The notes under the pieces: model-generated
What the model was told of the DNA's origin: nothing
Database searches by the model: none
What the model saw: only the letters and a program-made list of their open reading frames with translations
Assembly: GCF_021431925.1 (NCBI RefSeq)
Contig: NZ_CP090371.1
Span: 2,046,001 to 2,110,000, forward strand
Source: Halobaculum sp. CBA1158
Lineage (GTDB): Archaea; Halobacteriota; Halobacteria; Halobacteriales; Haloferacaceae
DNA: 64,000 nt
Direction: 5' to 3'
Made by a program: the position numbers and the translations under genes
In this document: positions 43,601 through 51,552 of the stretch, piece by piece
Layout: every line of letters begins with the position of its first letter
Numbering within the stretch: position 1 is the stretch's first letter

Positions 43601-45284
43601 CACCTGGCGGGCGTTCCTCGCGGACAAGCCCCTGCCGGCGTCCGTCGCCGGCGACGACGCGCTCGCGAACCAGTACCGGACGGCGCTGATGACGCTGCGG
43701 GCCGTCGAGGACAAGACCTACCGCGGCGCGTCGGTCGCCTCGCCGTCGGTGCCGTGGGGGGAGGCCGTCGACGCCGCCGAGCGGAAGGGGTACGGCTACA
43801 ACTTCGTGTGGGCCCGGGACCTCTATCAGGTGTTCACGGCGGCCGAGCTCACCGGGGACCTGGAGACGGCCGCGAACCAACTGGCGTATATCTACGAGTA
43901 CCAGCAGGACGAGGACGGCTTCATCCCGCAGAACACCTACCTCAACGGGGTCACCCGCTGGGGCGGCGAGCAGATGGACAACATCTCGTTCCCGGCGGTG
44001 ATGGCGTATCACCTCTGGGCGGACGGCCTCGACTTCGAGGACGTGGCGTACGACTTCGAGCACGTCCGTCGGTCGGCCGACTACGTCGCCCGCAACGGCC
44101 CCGAGAGCGCACAGGAGCGCTGGGAGGAGGAGGCCGGCTACTCGCCGTCGTCGATCGCCGCCGAGATCGCGGGGCTCGCGTGCGCGGGCAAGCTCGCGCT
44201 CGAAGTCGGCGACGAGGCGAGCGCGCTCGTGTGGCTGGCGCTGTCGGACCGCTGGGCCGACGAGGTGGAGTCGTGGACGGCGACCGAGACCGGCACGGAG
44301 CGCCACGAGCACACCCCCTACTACGTGCGGGTCACCCGCGACGGCGACCCGGAAGCGGGCCACCTGCGGACGCTCGCGAACGACGGCCCGCGCCTCGACG
44401 AGCGCGACGTGATCGACGCCGGCTTTCTCGAACTCGTGCGACTGGGGATCAAGCCGTGGGACGACGAGACCGTCCGCAACTCCGTGCGCGAGGTCGACGA
44501 CACCATCCGCGTCGACCTGCCGGCCGGGGCCGCCTTCTACCGCTACAACGGCGACGGATACGGCGAGCGCGACGAGGAGAACGTGGGCGCGCCGTGGTCG
44601 GTCGACAACCACGGGAAGGGTCGGCTGTGGCCGCTGCTCACCGGCGAACGCGGCGAGTACGAACTGCACGCGTTTGACGACGACCGCGCGGTCGACGCCG
44701 ATGCGGACGACGCCGATGCGGACGACGCCGATGCGGACGACGCCGATGCGGACGACGAGGGTGGCTCCGGACGCGACCCGGCGCTGGAGCCGACGGAGCT
44801 GTTGCGGACGATGCAGCGGTTCGCCAACTCCGGCCGGATGATCGCAGAGCAGGTGTGGGACCGCGACTACCCGACCGAGTACGACTGGGGCTACGGCGAG
44901 GGCACCGGGAGCGCGACGCCGCTGGCGTGGTCGATGGCGCAGTTCGTCCGACTCGCCCACGGCATCGACGCCGACGAGCCCGCCGAGACGCCGGCGTTCG
45001 TCCGCGAGCGCTTCCTGGAGCGCCGCCTCCACGAGGGCGACGAGAAGCCCGCCCTGCGCGTCGACACGAACTTCCAGGGCAACACCGTCGTCGTCTCCGG
45101 CGAGACGACCGGTGCGCGCGTCGCCGTGACGACGCCCGTCGACAGCGCCGCGGTCGACCCCGAGGGCGGGCGCTTCGAGGTCCGCCTCGACATCGGCTAC
45201 GGCGAGAACGACATCACCGTCGCCGCCGCCGCCGACGAGGACGTCGAGCGGGCCGCCACGACCGTCACCCGATTCACCGTTTGA
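40641..45284 (+). CDS. Tandem fusion of two GH15 modules (glucoamylase + glucodextranase-type)
   Basis: 1547 residues with no signal peptide. Module 1 (about 1-690) is an archaeal GH15 glucoamylase: a beta-sandwich start, then FRDSGGYGYTWFRDDARISG, GSWPHRVW and LWEDSAGRF with Glu458 as probable general acid. Module 2 (about 705-1465) begins with a glucodextranase-like N-domain (RWTTGEKYGVGTAADHD) and has NFVWARDLYQVFTAAEL, RWEEEAGYSPSS with Glu1162 and AEQVWDRDYPTEYDWG with Glu1403. A beta-sandwich closes the chain. Both modules appear to have intact catalytic acids. They would release glucose from maltodextrin or glycogen ends. An exact 15-bp x4 repeat (44697-44756) codes an Asp/Ala linker inside module 2. 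Confidence 0.9.
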   Translation: MRLRTALNDYKRAGGHGAAGTASTVRGGFSGRGERLVHVDPAGGIRDFSAALSGLSGIDRSRFGIETGERTYWFDDLETVRQHHYRETTLVETEYDAGEFTVHQYDLTLGRAHATHVELRGSVPSEARLVAFLTFAPEGRETRVGRLIHEGDGPAGGDAMEVFHREEHDYVTASTGLDDVRAQVPERFEEILDPEPVSLPREGALNRYEDTHLSGDAVVTAPLERAGRGLRTTLVTLLADNGQHDRERVLADLRECAREHAGADELRTVAHELAAVAVDEDGPRRGTVRADLRALDLLAAPSGARIAGPEFDPFFRDSGGYGYTWFRDDARISGQLLAADEPLGLGVETAELARSARFYCETQRPDGSWPHRVWASDGSLAPGWANARVEGRADSDEYQADQTATTVAFLAALLRERGDELSADDETRIRAAVAAGVDSLDESRRGDGLPERCQNLWEDSAGRFAHTAATFLEAYAAVARAPVDATLRERAREGASATFDGLERLWDADEGRYARRLADGERDGRLDAATVALVEAAAAYDAVEGLSLADDDLDRLVDHVEATLAGLYRDPDDSAVAGLIRYEGDGWRTDGQDGEKVWTLATGMGATGAATLGGLLADRGRGETADRLFEQAADLYELLEENGPLTTAMGYLPEQWYDDGTADSATPLGYAHGFRLRATAALAERDALPSAAASPSPPTDRPRWTTGEKYGVGTAADHDADEPSRMWFTLTQGALTEVRFPRVDLMNLRTLDFIVSATDEEYTVRTHVEGPRTTDDTVERRVEPTADDALLFRHVVAETGDGRGHEWELTVEYAVDPSHDALVADIDFRAVDDAEYDVFAVADAALTNTGTRDRALRLGTPGSHHLVARDAGAYTGEGGEGRLVDENGDGYSVAVAMATADRFDWATVCAAGGDDLTTLFTEGTVPETRESIDDDNVVLVGRVGTGRRTAETLALGFARQADAAAALGEAAGALAHGYEGVRESYRDTWRAFLADKPLPASVAGDDALANQYRTALMTLRAVEDKTYRGASVASPSVPWGEAVDAAERKGYGYNFVWARDLYQVFTAAELTGDLETAANQLAYIYEYQQDEDGFIPQNTYLNGVTRWGGEQMDNISFPAVMAYHLWADGLDFEDVAYDFEHVRRSADYVARNGPESAQERWEEEAGYSPSSIAAEIAGLACAGKLALEVGDEASALVWLALSDRWADEVESWTATETGTERHEHTPYYVRVTRDGDPEAGHLRTLANDGPRLDERDVIDAGFLELVRLGIKPWDDETVRNSVREVDDTIRVDLPAGAAFYRYNGDGYGERDEENVGAPWSVDNHGKGRLWPLLTGERGEYELHAFDDDRAVDADADDADADDADADDADADDEGGSGRDPALEPTELLRTMQRFANSGRMIAEQVWDRDYPTEYDWGYGEGTGSATPLAWSMAQFVRLAHGIDADEPAETPAFVRERFLERRLHEGDEKPALRVDTNFQGNTVVVSGETTGARVAVTTPVDSAAVDPEGGRFEVRLDIGYGENDITVAAAADEDVERAATTVTRFTV
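44697..44756 (+). repeat. Four perfect 15-bp tandem units inside the GH15 fusion gene
   Basis: gccgatgcggacgac is repeated four times without error, coding ADADD units in a surface loop of the second GH15 module. The perfection points to recent expansion. Confidence 0.9.
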
Positions 45285-45399
45285 TCGGAAGACAGCGGAT
45301 CGGCGCGCGCGATCTCCCTAGTAGTTCCTAGTACTGTTGTGAAGACGTTCAAATAACATCCCGGGAACCTTTATGACGATAGATCGGGAGTGGTGGGGT

Positions 45400-45870
45400 A
45401 TGCACGAGCCGGAGACGACGTACGTCGGAAAGGCGTGCGCGTACATCACTCGCGGCGGCTCGGAGTTGCTGGTGTTCGAGGGGCCCGGTCACGACGGGCT
45501 GCAGATCCCGAAGGGAACGATCGAGCCGGGCGAACGACCCCGCCCGGCGCTGTATCGCGAGGTTCGCGAGGAGAGCGGGCTGGCGACGCTTTCGGGCGTG
45601 GAGCGGCTGGCGACGGACGTGTGGACCAGGCGGGAGTCGCCGCCGAAGGCGTACGTGCGCCACTTCTATCACGCCCGAGTGCACGAGCCCCGGGACTCGT
45701 GGACCCACGTCGTTCGCGACGGCGGCGACGAGCACGGGAGCGAGTTCGAGTTCTCGTGGGTCCCGCTGTCGACGGCGCGCGGGCGGGAGTTCGCGCTCGA
45801 CCTCGACGACTACGTCGGCCACCTCTCGGGCCGGACGACCACCCCCGCGGTCGCCGAGCCGGCGGACTGA
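45400..45870 (+). CDS. Nudix hydrolase
   Basis: 156 residues from MHEPETTYVG. The Nudix box is complete: GTIEPGERPRPALYREVREE with SGL following, fitting G-x5-E-x7-R-E-U-x-E-E-x-G-U. It hydrolyses a nucleoside diphosphate linked to another moiety; the substrate is unknown. The in-frame ATG at 45373 (MTIDREWWG) is an alternative, but it lies inside the likely TATA element CTTTAT at 45368-45373, which is spaced 30 bases before the ATG at 45400. I therefore prefer the later start. The C-terminus has an FEFSWVPL strand typical of the family. Confidence 0.88.
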   Translation: MHEPETTYVGKACAYITRGGSELLVFEGPGHDGLQIPKGTIEPGERPRPALYREVREESGLATLSGVERLATDVWTRRESPPKAYVRHFYHARVHEPRDSWTHVVRDGGDEHGSEFEFSWVPLSTARGREFALDLDDYVGHLSGRTTTPAVAEPAD

Positions 45871-46000
45871 TCGGTATCCGCGTCTGCGCCGCCGACCGCG
45901 ATCGCGACCGCACCGCCGACCGTGAGCGCAACTGCGCCGCCGCCGACTCTCCGTCGGGACCGGTTTTATGTGCGATTCGCCCGAACGCGAGGACGTACCC

Positions 46001-46726
46001 ATGGCTTCGATGGACCTCACCTGGCACGGCCACTCCACCTGGACGGTCGAGATCGAGGACACGACCTTCCTGATCGACCCGTTCTTCGACAACCCCCACA
46101 CGGACACCGACCCCGAGGAGGTCGACCCGGACCACGTCCTGCTCACGCACGGCCACGCCGACCACATCGCCGACGTGGACCGCTACCGCGGGGCCCACGT
46201 CGTCGGCACGCCCGAGGTCACGGGCTACGTGACCGACGAGTACGGCGTCGAGGACACGACGGGGATGAACCTCGGCGGCACCGTCGAGTTGGGCGACGCG
46301 TTCGTGACGATGGTCCGGGCGGACCACACGAACGGCCTCGACACCGGCTACGGTGCCTCCGGCGGAACCCCCGGGGGCTACGTCATCTCCGAGACGAAGC
46401 CGACCCAGGAGGCCGACCCCGACAGCACGACGTTCTACCACGCCGGCGACACGGCCCTCATGTCGGAGATGAAGGACGTGATCGCGCCGTTCCTCGAGCC
46501 CGATGCCGCGGCCGTGCCCGCGGGCGACCACTTCACGATGGGCCCGGCGCAGGCCGCCATCGCCGTCGACTGGCTCGACGTGGACTACGCGTTCCCGATG
46601 CACTACGACTCGTTCCCCCCGATCGAGATCGACACCGACGACTTCGTCCGCGAGGTGCGCGCGACCGGCAGCGACGCCGAACCCGTCGTCCTCGGCGACG
46701 ACGAGACGTTCACGATCGGAGAGTAG
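46001..46726 (+). CDS. Metallo-beta-lactamase-fold hydrolase (UPF0173-like)
   Basis: 241 residues. [10 protein letters not shown] at the start and [11 protein letters not shown] (the HxHxDH zinc site) place it with the UPF0173 metal-dependent hydrolases; later ligands appear in [17 protein letters not shown] and [10 protein letters not shown] cytoplasmic two-metal hydrolase of unknown substrate. The ATG giving [12 protein letters not shown] is used; an upstream in-frame ATG at 45968 falls inside the TTTTAT promoter element (45964-45969), which lies 34 bases before the chosen start. Confidence 0.92.
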   Translation: MASMDLTWHGHSTWTVEIEDTTFLIDPFFDNPHTDTDPEEVDPDHVLLTHGHADHIADVDRYRGAHVVGTPEVTGYVTDEYGVEDTTGMNLGGTVELGDAFVTMVRADHTNGLDTGYGASGGTPGGYVISETKPTQEADPDSTTFYHAGDTALMSEMKDVIAPFLEPDAAAVPAGDHFTMGPAQAAIAVDWLDVDYAFPMHYDSFPPIEIDTDDFVREVRATGSDAEPVVLGDDETFTIGE

Positions 46727-46857
46727 ACTCCCGCCTCAGCCGGGCCGGTCGGGTCGCCGCCCGCGGTCGGCCGCGTGGTCGACTCCGTCGGGTGTGCCTC
46801 GGCCGCACGCCGGAGTAACAAGGTTTACGCGCCGACGGACCGTCGCATTACCCGCAC

Positions 46858-47256
46858 ATGTCCGACATCGAGACTTCCACGGTCAGCGAGGAAGGATTCA
46901 CCAGCACGAGCGAGGTCGGCGACTTCGAGTTGACGATCGACGCGCTCGGCGAGGACGGCCCGGACCCCAACTCCGTGCTCGTCGCCGATTACGCCTCCTG
47001 CTTCCTGCCGGCGTTCCGCGTGGGCGGCCAGCAGCGCGGGCACGAGGACCTCGGGCGAGTCCAGATCGACGCCGAGGCCGACCTGGACGACGACGACGAC
47101 CTCGCGGCGATCCGCTTCGACATCCACGTCGAGGCCGACCTGGACGAGGAGACGCTCGCGGACATCGTCGAGCGCGCCGAGGGGATCTGTCACGTCCACG
47201 CGGCGCTTCGCGAGGGGCTCCACGCCGACATCACGGCCCACGCCGACGCCTTCTGA
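46858..47256 (+). CDS. OsmC-family protein
   Basis: 132 residues. The OsmC/Ohr fold is suggested by VGDFELTIDALGEDGPDPNSVLVADYASCFLPAFRVGG, where the cysteine follows the helix start, and by the second conserved cysteine in AEGICHVHAAL. Such proteins reduce organic hydroperoxides through the two cysteines. The sequence has an Asp/Glu-rich loop in the middle. It is monocistronic, with GTTTAC about 32 bases upstream. A perfect hairpin (47266-47284) follows the stop. Confidence 0.85.
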   Translation: MSDIETSTVSEEGFTSTSEVGDFELTIDALGEDGPDPNSVLVADYASCFLPAFRVGGQQRGHEDLGRVQIDAEADLDDDDDLAAIRFDIHVEADLDEETLADIVERAEGICHVHAALREGLHADITAHADAF

Positions 47257-47265
47257 GGCCGCGCT

Positions 47266-47284
47266 CGCGACCGTCGCGGTCGCG
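47266..47284. terminator. Hairpin after the OsmC-like gene
   Basis: CGCGACCG, a TCG loop and CGGTCGCG form a perfect 8-bp stem 10 bases after the stop codon. There is no T-run after it, so it may be an mRNA 3' stabilising structure rather than an intrinsic terminator. Confidence 0.4.
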
Positions 47285-47353
47285 TCGCTCTCACGGTTCT
47301 TCGGTCGCGTGATTCGACGAACGGACAGCGCCCGCGCCGCGCGAGCGACGCGC

Positions 47354-47506
47354 TCAGCGTCCGCGGAGGTCGTCGCCGCGGTAGGTTCGGTACGTCATCG
47401 CTTCGCCGTCGATGATCACGACCTCGTCGTCGGTCCGATCGCTCACGACCCCGACGGGGTCGGCCGGCTCGTCGCGGAAGACGTACGGTGAGTCGCGCTC
47501 TTCCAT
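47354..47506 (-). CDS. Small 50-residue acidic protein, function unknown
   Basis: The frame begins MEERDSPYVFRDEPADP and ends TYRGDDLRGR, with a central VVIIDGEAMTYRTY. Composition, strand-like alternation and acidity look like a true haloarchaeal small protein. Its promoter is unusually clear: TATAA at 47531-47535 (reading ACTTATATTGGG on the minus strand), 27 bases before the ATG. I recognise no family for certain. It lies between the OsmC-like gene and a HAD phosphatase gene that reads the same way. Confidence 0.7.
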   Translation of the reverse strand: MEERDSPYVFRDEPADPVGVVSDRTDDEVVIIDGEAMTYRTYRGDDLRGR

Positions 47507-47526
47507 GGTAGTGAGTAGCACATTAC

Positions 47527-47538
47527 CCAATATAAGTC
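47527..47538 (-). promoter_or_regulatory. TATA box of the small acidic protein gene
   Basis: ACTTATATTGGG is centred 27 bases before the ATG at 47506. It is one of the best TATA boxes in the window. Confidence 0.7.
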
Positions 47539-47610
47539 TTTGTCAGACAGTACCACGCGTGATTCTTGCAGGGCGGTTCGGTCGACGCCGCGAACCCGGC
47601 CCTCGGCGGG

Positions 47611-48438
47611 CTACCCGCCGGTGTCGGTGCGGGTGTCGATGTCGGCGTCGGCCTCCGTCTCCGCCGCGAGGACGCGGTCGATGTCCGCGAGACTGTCGAG
47701 CACGTAGTCGGGGTCGTGATCGGAGGCGGCCACGTCGCCGCGGTCGGTGACGCCGGTGCACACGAGGGCGGTCGTCGCGCCGGCAGTCTCGCCGAGCGCG
47801 ATGTCGGTGTCGAGGCGGTCGCCGACGACGAGACACTCCGCGGGCGGGTGACCCAGTCGGTCGAACACCAGGTCCCGAGCGGTCGCCGACGGCTTCCCGA
47901 GCACGGCGTCGGGATCGTGATCGAGCACGCCGCGAACGGCGTTGATCAGGGCACCCGATCCCGGGACGTCGCGGTCGGGAGCGGGGATGACGCGGTCGGG
48001 GTCCGTGCCGACGTACGGCGTGCCGTCGCCGAGGGCCCACAGCGCCCCCGCGAGGTCGTCGTACGTGAACGACCGGTCGACGGAGACGACGCCGGCGTCG
48101 GCCGCGTCGTGGTCGTCGACGACGCGCAGGTCCGCCGCGGTCAACTGGTCGACGAGGCCGGCCTCTCCGACGACGTACAGCGCGTCGTCCGGGTGGTGCT
48201 CGCGGAGGTACGCGACCGTGCTGTCGGCGGCGGTCAGCACCGCCGGTTCGGTCGCGTCGATCCCGGCGCGCGCGAGGCGATCGACGTACGCCGGCGGCCC
48301 CTTCGTGGGGTTGTTCGAGCAGAACAGCACGTCCGCGCCGGACTCGCGTAGGCGGTCGACGGCCGCCGGCGCGCCGGGGATCGGGTCGTCGCCGCGGACG
48401 ACGGTTCCGTCGACGTCGAGCACGACTCCGCGTATCAC
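47611..48438 (-). CDS. HAD-IIA family phosphatase (NagD-like)
   Basis: 275 residues from a GTG (IRGVVLDVDGTVVRGDDP). HAD motifs: DVDGT with nucleophile Asp near residue 8, CSNNPTKGP (motif II), and VVGDRLDTDIALGETAGA (motif IV); the lysine is in GKPSA. The C2 cap type and length match NagD / phosphoglycolate- or nitrophenylphosphate-phosphatase relatives. It removes phosphate from a small metabolite, not identified. The Asp/Thr-rich tail is disordered. Confidence 0.9.
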   Translation of the reverse strand: MIRGVVLDVDGTVVRGDDPIPGAPAAVDRLRESGADVLFCSNNPTKGPPAYVDRLARAGIDATEPAVLTAADSTVAYLREHHPDDALYVVGEAGLVDQLTAADLRVVDDHDAADAGVVSVDRSFTYDDLAGALWALGDGTPYVGTDPDRVIPAPDRDVPGSGALINAVRGVLDHDPDAVLGKPSATARDLVFDRLGHPPAECLVVGDRLDTDIALGETAGATTALVCTGVTDRGDVAASDHDPDYVLDSLADIDRVLAAETEADADIDTRTDTGG

Positions 48439-48614
48439 GACCGTCGTTCGGGCGGCGCGCTGTTGAACCCGTCGGCGACGCCGACGCTGAGCGGTCACCG
48501 GCGGGACGAAGCGGTCGCGGCCGAGGCGAAGCAGGGAACGGTGACGACCACCGCGGGCGTAACGGATCCGAGAACGGTAACGCGTATGTGTCGCCGGTAC
48601 TCGGATCGGACACA

Positions 48615-49373
48615 GTGACCGCCGCGCAGCTGACGTTGGTGCAGATCGACAACTACGGCCCGTGGACCGTGACCCCGGAGCCCCGTCGGGAGATGGACCT
48701 CCAGACGCTCCAGTCGCGCCTGTTCGCGGACCTGGCACAGTACATCGGCAACCGGGGCGGCTACGTCTTCTTCACCCGCTTCGACAACATGGTGGCCGTG
48801 ACGAACGGCCTCGACCGCCGCGACCACGAACTCCTCCAGGAGTCCGTCGGGAACCGCTTCCCCGTCAGCGTGAGCCTCGGAATCGGCGTCGACGAGGTGC
48901 CGATCGAGGCGCTGGAGACGGCGACCGAACGGGTACAGGCGGCCGGATCCGCCCAGTCCGCCGAGCGCAGCGAGGCGCTCGCGGGCGAGTTCCGCGACGG
49001 CGACGCCGCCGGCGACGACGACGTGTCGATCGCCCACTTCGACGTGAACGACGCGACCGGCAAGTACACCGACCGGCTCAACGAGTTCGACTCGTTCATC
49101 AACATCGAACACGGCTACGCGTCGCTGATGCGATACATGCGCGAGGAGCACGGCGCGCTCTCGTTCTTCGTCGGGGGCGACAACGTCATCGCCGCGTGTC
49201 CGGATCTCACGCGCGGGGACTACCTGGCCGCGATCGACCACGTCGCCGACGACGCGGACGTCCAACTCAAGGTCGGCGTCGGCGAGGGCGCGACGCCCCA
49301 CGAGGCCGGCTACGACGCCAAGCACGCCTTGGAGGACTGCCGCTACGAGGGGACGCTCGTCGAGTTCGCCTGA
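48615..49373 (+). CDS. gch3: GTP cyclohydrolase III
   Basis: 252 residues from a GTG. The sequence follows archaeal GCH III: LVQIDNYGPWTVTPEPRREMDLQ at the start, YVFFTRFDNMVAVTNGL, a second cyclase-like half with FFVGGDNVIAACP, and VGVGEGATPHEAGYDAKHALE. It opens GTP to the formamidopyrimidine nucleotide used for riboflavin and coenzyme F420 precursors. The tandem nucleotidyl-cyclase-like halves, each with an acidic metal site, are seen. An acidic loop (GDGDAAGDDD-like, near 138-146) is a halophile insert. Confidence 0.92.
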   Translation: MTAAQLTLVQIDNYGPWTVTPEPRREMDLQTLQSRLFADLAQYIGNRGGYVFFTRFDNMVAVTNGLDRRDHELLQESVGNRFPVSVSLGIGVDEVPIEALETATERVQAAGSAQSAERSEALAGEFRDGDAAGDDDVSIAHFDVNDATGKYTDRLNEFDSFINIEHGYASLMRYMREEHGALSFFVGGDNVIAACPDLTRGDYLAAIDHVADDADVQLKVGVGEGATPHEAGYDAKHALEDCRYEGTLVEFA

Positions 49374-49503
49374 GCCGGCGTCGTTCGACTCCCGCCAGCT
49401 GGACCTCGCGGTACTCCGCGAGCGCCGTCGCGACCGCGAGTGCTCGACCGCCGGACCCCACCGCGTCGATACGCTTGTGTAGCGCGCGTGCCGAGGAAGC
49501 ACG

Positions 49504-50388
49504 ATGACCGAACGCGACTCGACGGACGTGACGCCCGGCGACTCCGGCGACCCCGTCGCCGACGATCGCCGGCGGGAACGCGCCCGCGGGAGCCTGCTCG
49601 GCCTCGCCTGCGGCGACGCGCTCGGTCGCCCGGTCGACGGGAGCACGGCCGCGGCCGTCCGCGAGCGTCACGGCCGGGTGACGGAGCTGCTCGGCGGCGA
49701 CCGCCCGGCCGGTACCACGACCGACGCCACGGCGACCGCCGTCGCCGCCGGCCACGCGCGTCTCGACGGGTACCGGAGCGACAACGGGTCACACGAGGTC
49801 CCCGACGGCGACCGTGACGCCCATGCCGACCGTGTCAGGCCTGAGGATCCGGCGATCCTGCTCGCCGGGGTGCCCGCCGGACTGGGGCCCGGAGCCCCCG
49901 CGGAGCGGGCGGAGGCGGCGGCGCGGGCGGTACGAACCGTCGTGTCCGGCGACGTCCCGCCCGAGCCGATCGCCGGAGCGGTCGTGCTCGCGGTCGTCGT
50001 GGGGGCGTTCGTCGACGGCGCGTCGGTCGAGGAGGCGCGCGCCGACGCACGAACGGTCGCACTCGACCGCGACGCCCCGGTCTCGGTCCGCGAGACGATC
50101 GCGGTCGTCGGCGACCGCGGCGCTGTGCGGATCGACGCCGGCGGCGACCCAAGAGCGACCCTGGAGACGGCCCTGCACGAAGCGCTCGTCGCCGACGATC
50201 CCGAGGAAGCGATCGTGTCGGCCGCGAGCCGCGGCGGGGCCGCGAGCGCCCTGGGAGCCGTCGCGGGCGCGGTCGCCGGCGCTCGCGACGGCGAGGCGGC
50301 GGTTCCGGCGCGCTGGCTGAACGAACTCGACGGCGCGCCCGATCTCCGCCGGCTCGCGGACGCCCTCGTCGAGGACGAGGGTCCCTGA
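49504..50388 (+). CDS. ADP-ribosylglycohydrolase-family protein, probably inactive
   Basis: 294 residues. The N-terminal GSLLGLACGDALGRPVDG and the C-terminal ASRGGAASALGAVAGAVAGA are the two ends of the DraG/ARH fold. Active members bind two Mg ions through a TDDT motif near residue 60-90 and a GGDxDT motif near the C-terminus. Here these read TTTDATAT and GGAASA, so most metal ligands are gone. The middle is shortened and rich in Ala/Val. It probably binds rather than cleaves ADP-ribose-like ligands, or it is decaying. It stands between gch3 and a PHP gene in the same direction. Confidence 0.75.
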   Translation: MTERDSTDVTPGDSGDPVADDRRRERARGSLLGLACGDALGRPVDGSTAAAVRERHGRVTELLGGDRPAGTTTDATATAVAAGHARLDGYRSDNGSHEVPDGDRDAHADRVRPEDPAILLAGVPAGLGPGAPAERAEAAARAVRTVVSGDVPPEPIAGAVVLAVVVGAFVDGASVEEARADARTVALDRDAPVSVRETIAVVGDRGAVRIDAGGDPRATLETALHEALVADDPEEAIVSAASRGGAASALGAVAGAVAGARDGEAAVPARWLNELDGAPDLRRLADALVEDEGP

Positions 50389-50472
50389 ACGGGTCCCGAT
50401 CCCGGGTCCCCGCGTGTGGATCGGTGTCGCGTCTCCCGAAGCTTCGAGAGGGGGGCCGCCCACCGTCGGCGT

Positions 50473-51252
50473 ATGGAACACGACTACCACGTCCACTCGA
50501 CGTACTCGGACGGGTACTTCATCGAGTTCATGGCCGACAGCGCCGCCGAGGCGGGACTGTCGGCGATCGGGATCGCAGACCACTGCGTCGTCTCCGAGGA
50601 CCCCGCAGAGGACCAGTACCGCCGCGAGATGGGGTTCAACCTCGACGTCACCTACGAGCGGCGGCGCGACGCAATCGAGGCGATCCGCGAGCGCGCCGAC
50701 GTGGAGATCTTCGACGCCGTCGAACTCGACTACGAGCCCCACGACGAGGCCGCGATCGCGTCGTTCCTCGAGGAGGCCGAGTTCGACTACGCCGTCGGAA
50801 GCGTCCACGACCTGGAGGGCGTGAACGTCCACGTCCGAGAGTACTTCGCCGACAGGTCGGAGGCCGAGCGCCGAGCGCTGGTGGACGAGTACTTCGAGAA
50901 ACTCGTCGCGCTGGCGGACTCGGAGCTGTTCGCGATCGCCGCCCACCCCGACCTCGTGGAGCGGAATCCCGCGTTGCGGGGGCTCGCGACCGAGGACCAC
51001 TACGAGCGAGCGGCGGCGGCGTTCGCGGACTCGCGGACCGTCCCCGAGCTGAACGCCGGGCGCGTGCTCGACGACTACGGCGGGCTCCACCCCGCACCCG
51101 AGTTCCTGGACGCCCTCGCCGACCACGGCGTCGGTGTCGCCGTCGGCACCGACAGCCATCGACCCGAGTCGATCGGCCCCCGCGTCGAGCGCATCGAGGC
51201 CGAACTGGCCGAGCGCGGGCTGGAGCCCGTGCGCGTGATGGACGCCGTCTGA
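50473..51252 (+). CDS. PHP-domain phosphoesterase (histidinol-phosphatase-like)
   Basis: 259 residues from MEHDYHVHSTYSDG. PHP metal-site motifs: HVHSTYSDG (I), IADHCVV (II), the Glu in AVELDYEP, and GSVHDLEG, AIAHPD and VGTDSHRPESIG. The length and the DYAVGSVHDLEG region match histidinol phosphatase of the PHP type (HisK-like), but related archaeal PHP enzymes act on other phosphates. If it is HisK, it would follow HisC (25714-26808) in histidine synthesis. It is cytoplasmic and ends 12 bases from the convergent aeIF1A gene. Confidence 0.88.
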   Translation: MEHDYHVHSTYSDGYFIEFMADSAAEAGLSAIGIADHCVVSEDPAEDQYRREMGFNLDVTYERRRDAIEAIRERADVEIFDAVELDYEPHDEAAIASFLEEAEFDYAVGSVHDLEGVNVHVREYFADRSEAERRALVDEYFEKLVALADSELFAIAAHPDLVERNPALRGLATEDHYERAAAAFADSRTVPELNAGRVLDDYGGLHPAPEFLDALADHGVGVAVGTDSHRPESIGPRVERIEAELAERGLEPVRVMDAV

Positions 51253-51264
51253 GAAGTCGAGTCG

Positions 51265-51552
51265 CTACTGGATGTGGCCTTCCTCGCGGAGCTGCTGGGC
51301 GTCGTCGGACTCGTATCGCCAGACGACCTCCGCCTTCTCGTCTTGCCAGTCCCACGGCTCGGCGATGACGATGTCGCCCTCCTTCACCCACGTCCGGAAC
51401 CGCATCCGGCCGGGGATGCGACCCATGCGCTCCTCGCCGTCGGCACAGCGCAGGGTGACGCGCCGGCCGCCGAGCATGTCCGTCACGGTAGCGAACACCT
51501 GGTTGTCGTCGGGCATTCGAAGGGGCTTGCGCCCCGATGTGTCGTCGCTCAT
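51265..51552 (-). CDS. eif1A: Translation initiation factor 1A (aeIF1A)
   Basis: 95 residues. The OB-fold core is unmistakable: [65 protein letters not shown]. It binds the small ribosomal subunit A site and helps start-codon selection. The length fits the archaeal family. A CTTATCC TATA-like element lies about 25 bases upstream of the ATG, so the mRNA is leaderless or nearly so. Confidence 0.96.
   Translation of the reverse strand: MSDDTSGRKPLRMPDDNQVFATVTDMLGGRRVTLRCADGEERMGRIPGRMRFRTWVKEGDIVIAEPWDWQDEKAEVVWRYESDDAQQLREEGHIQ

Noticed and set aside
38244-45032. An open antisense frame of 2262 codons over the GH13 and GH15 genes
   Set aside because: The plus-strand frames carry clear catalytic motifs. 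The antisense product is low-complexity Arg/Val/His-rich, as expected when GC-rich third codon positions leave few stops on the other strand.
47309-47491. A 60-codon plus-strand frame
   Set aside because: It is antisense to the 50-residue gene that has a strong TATA box, and it has no promoter of its own.
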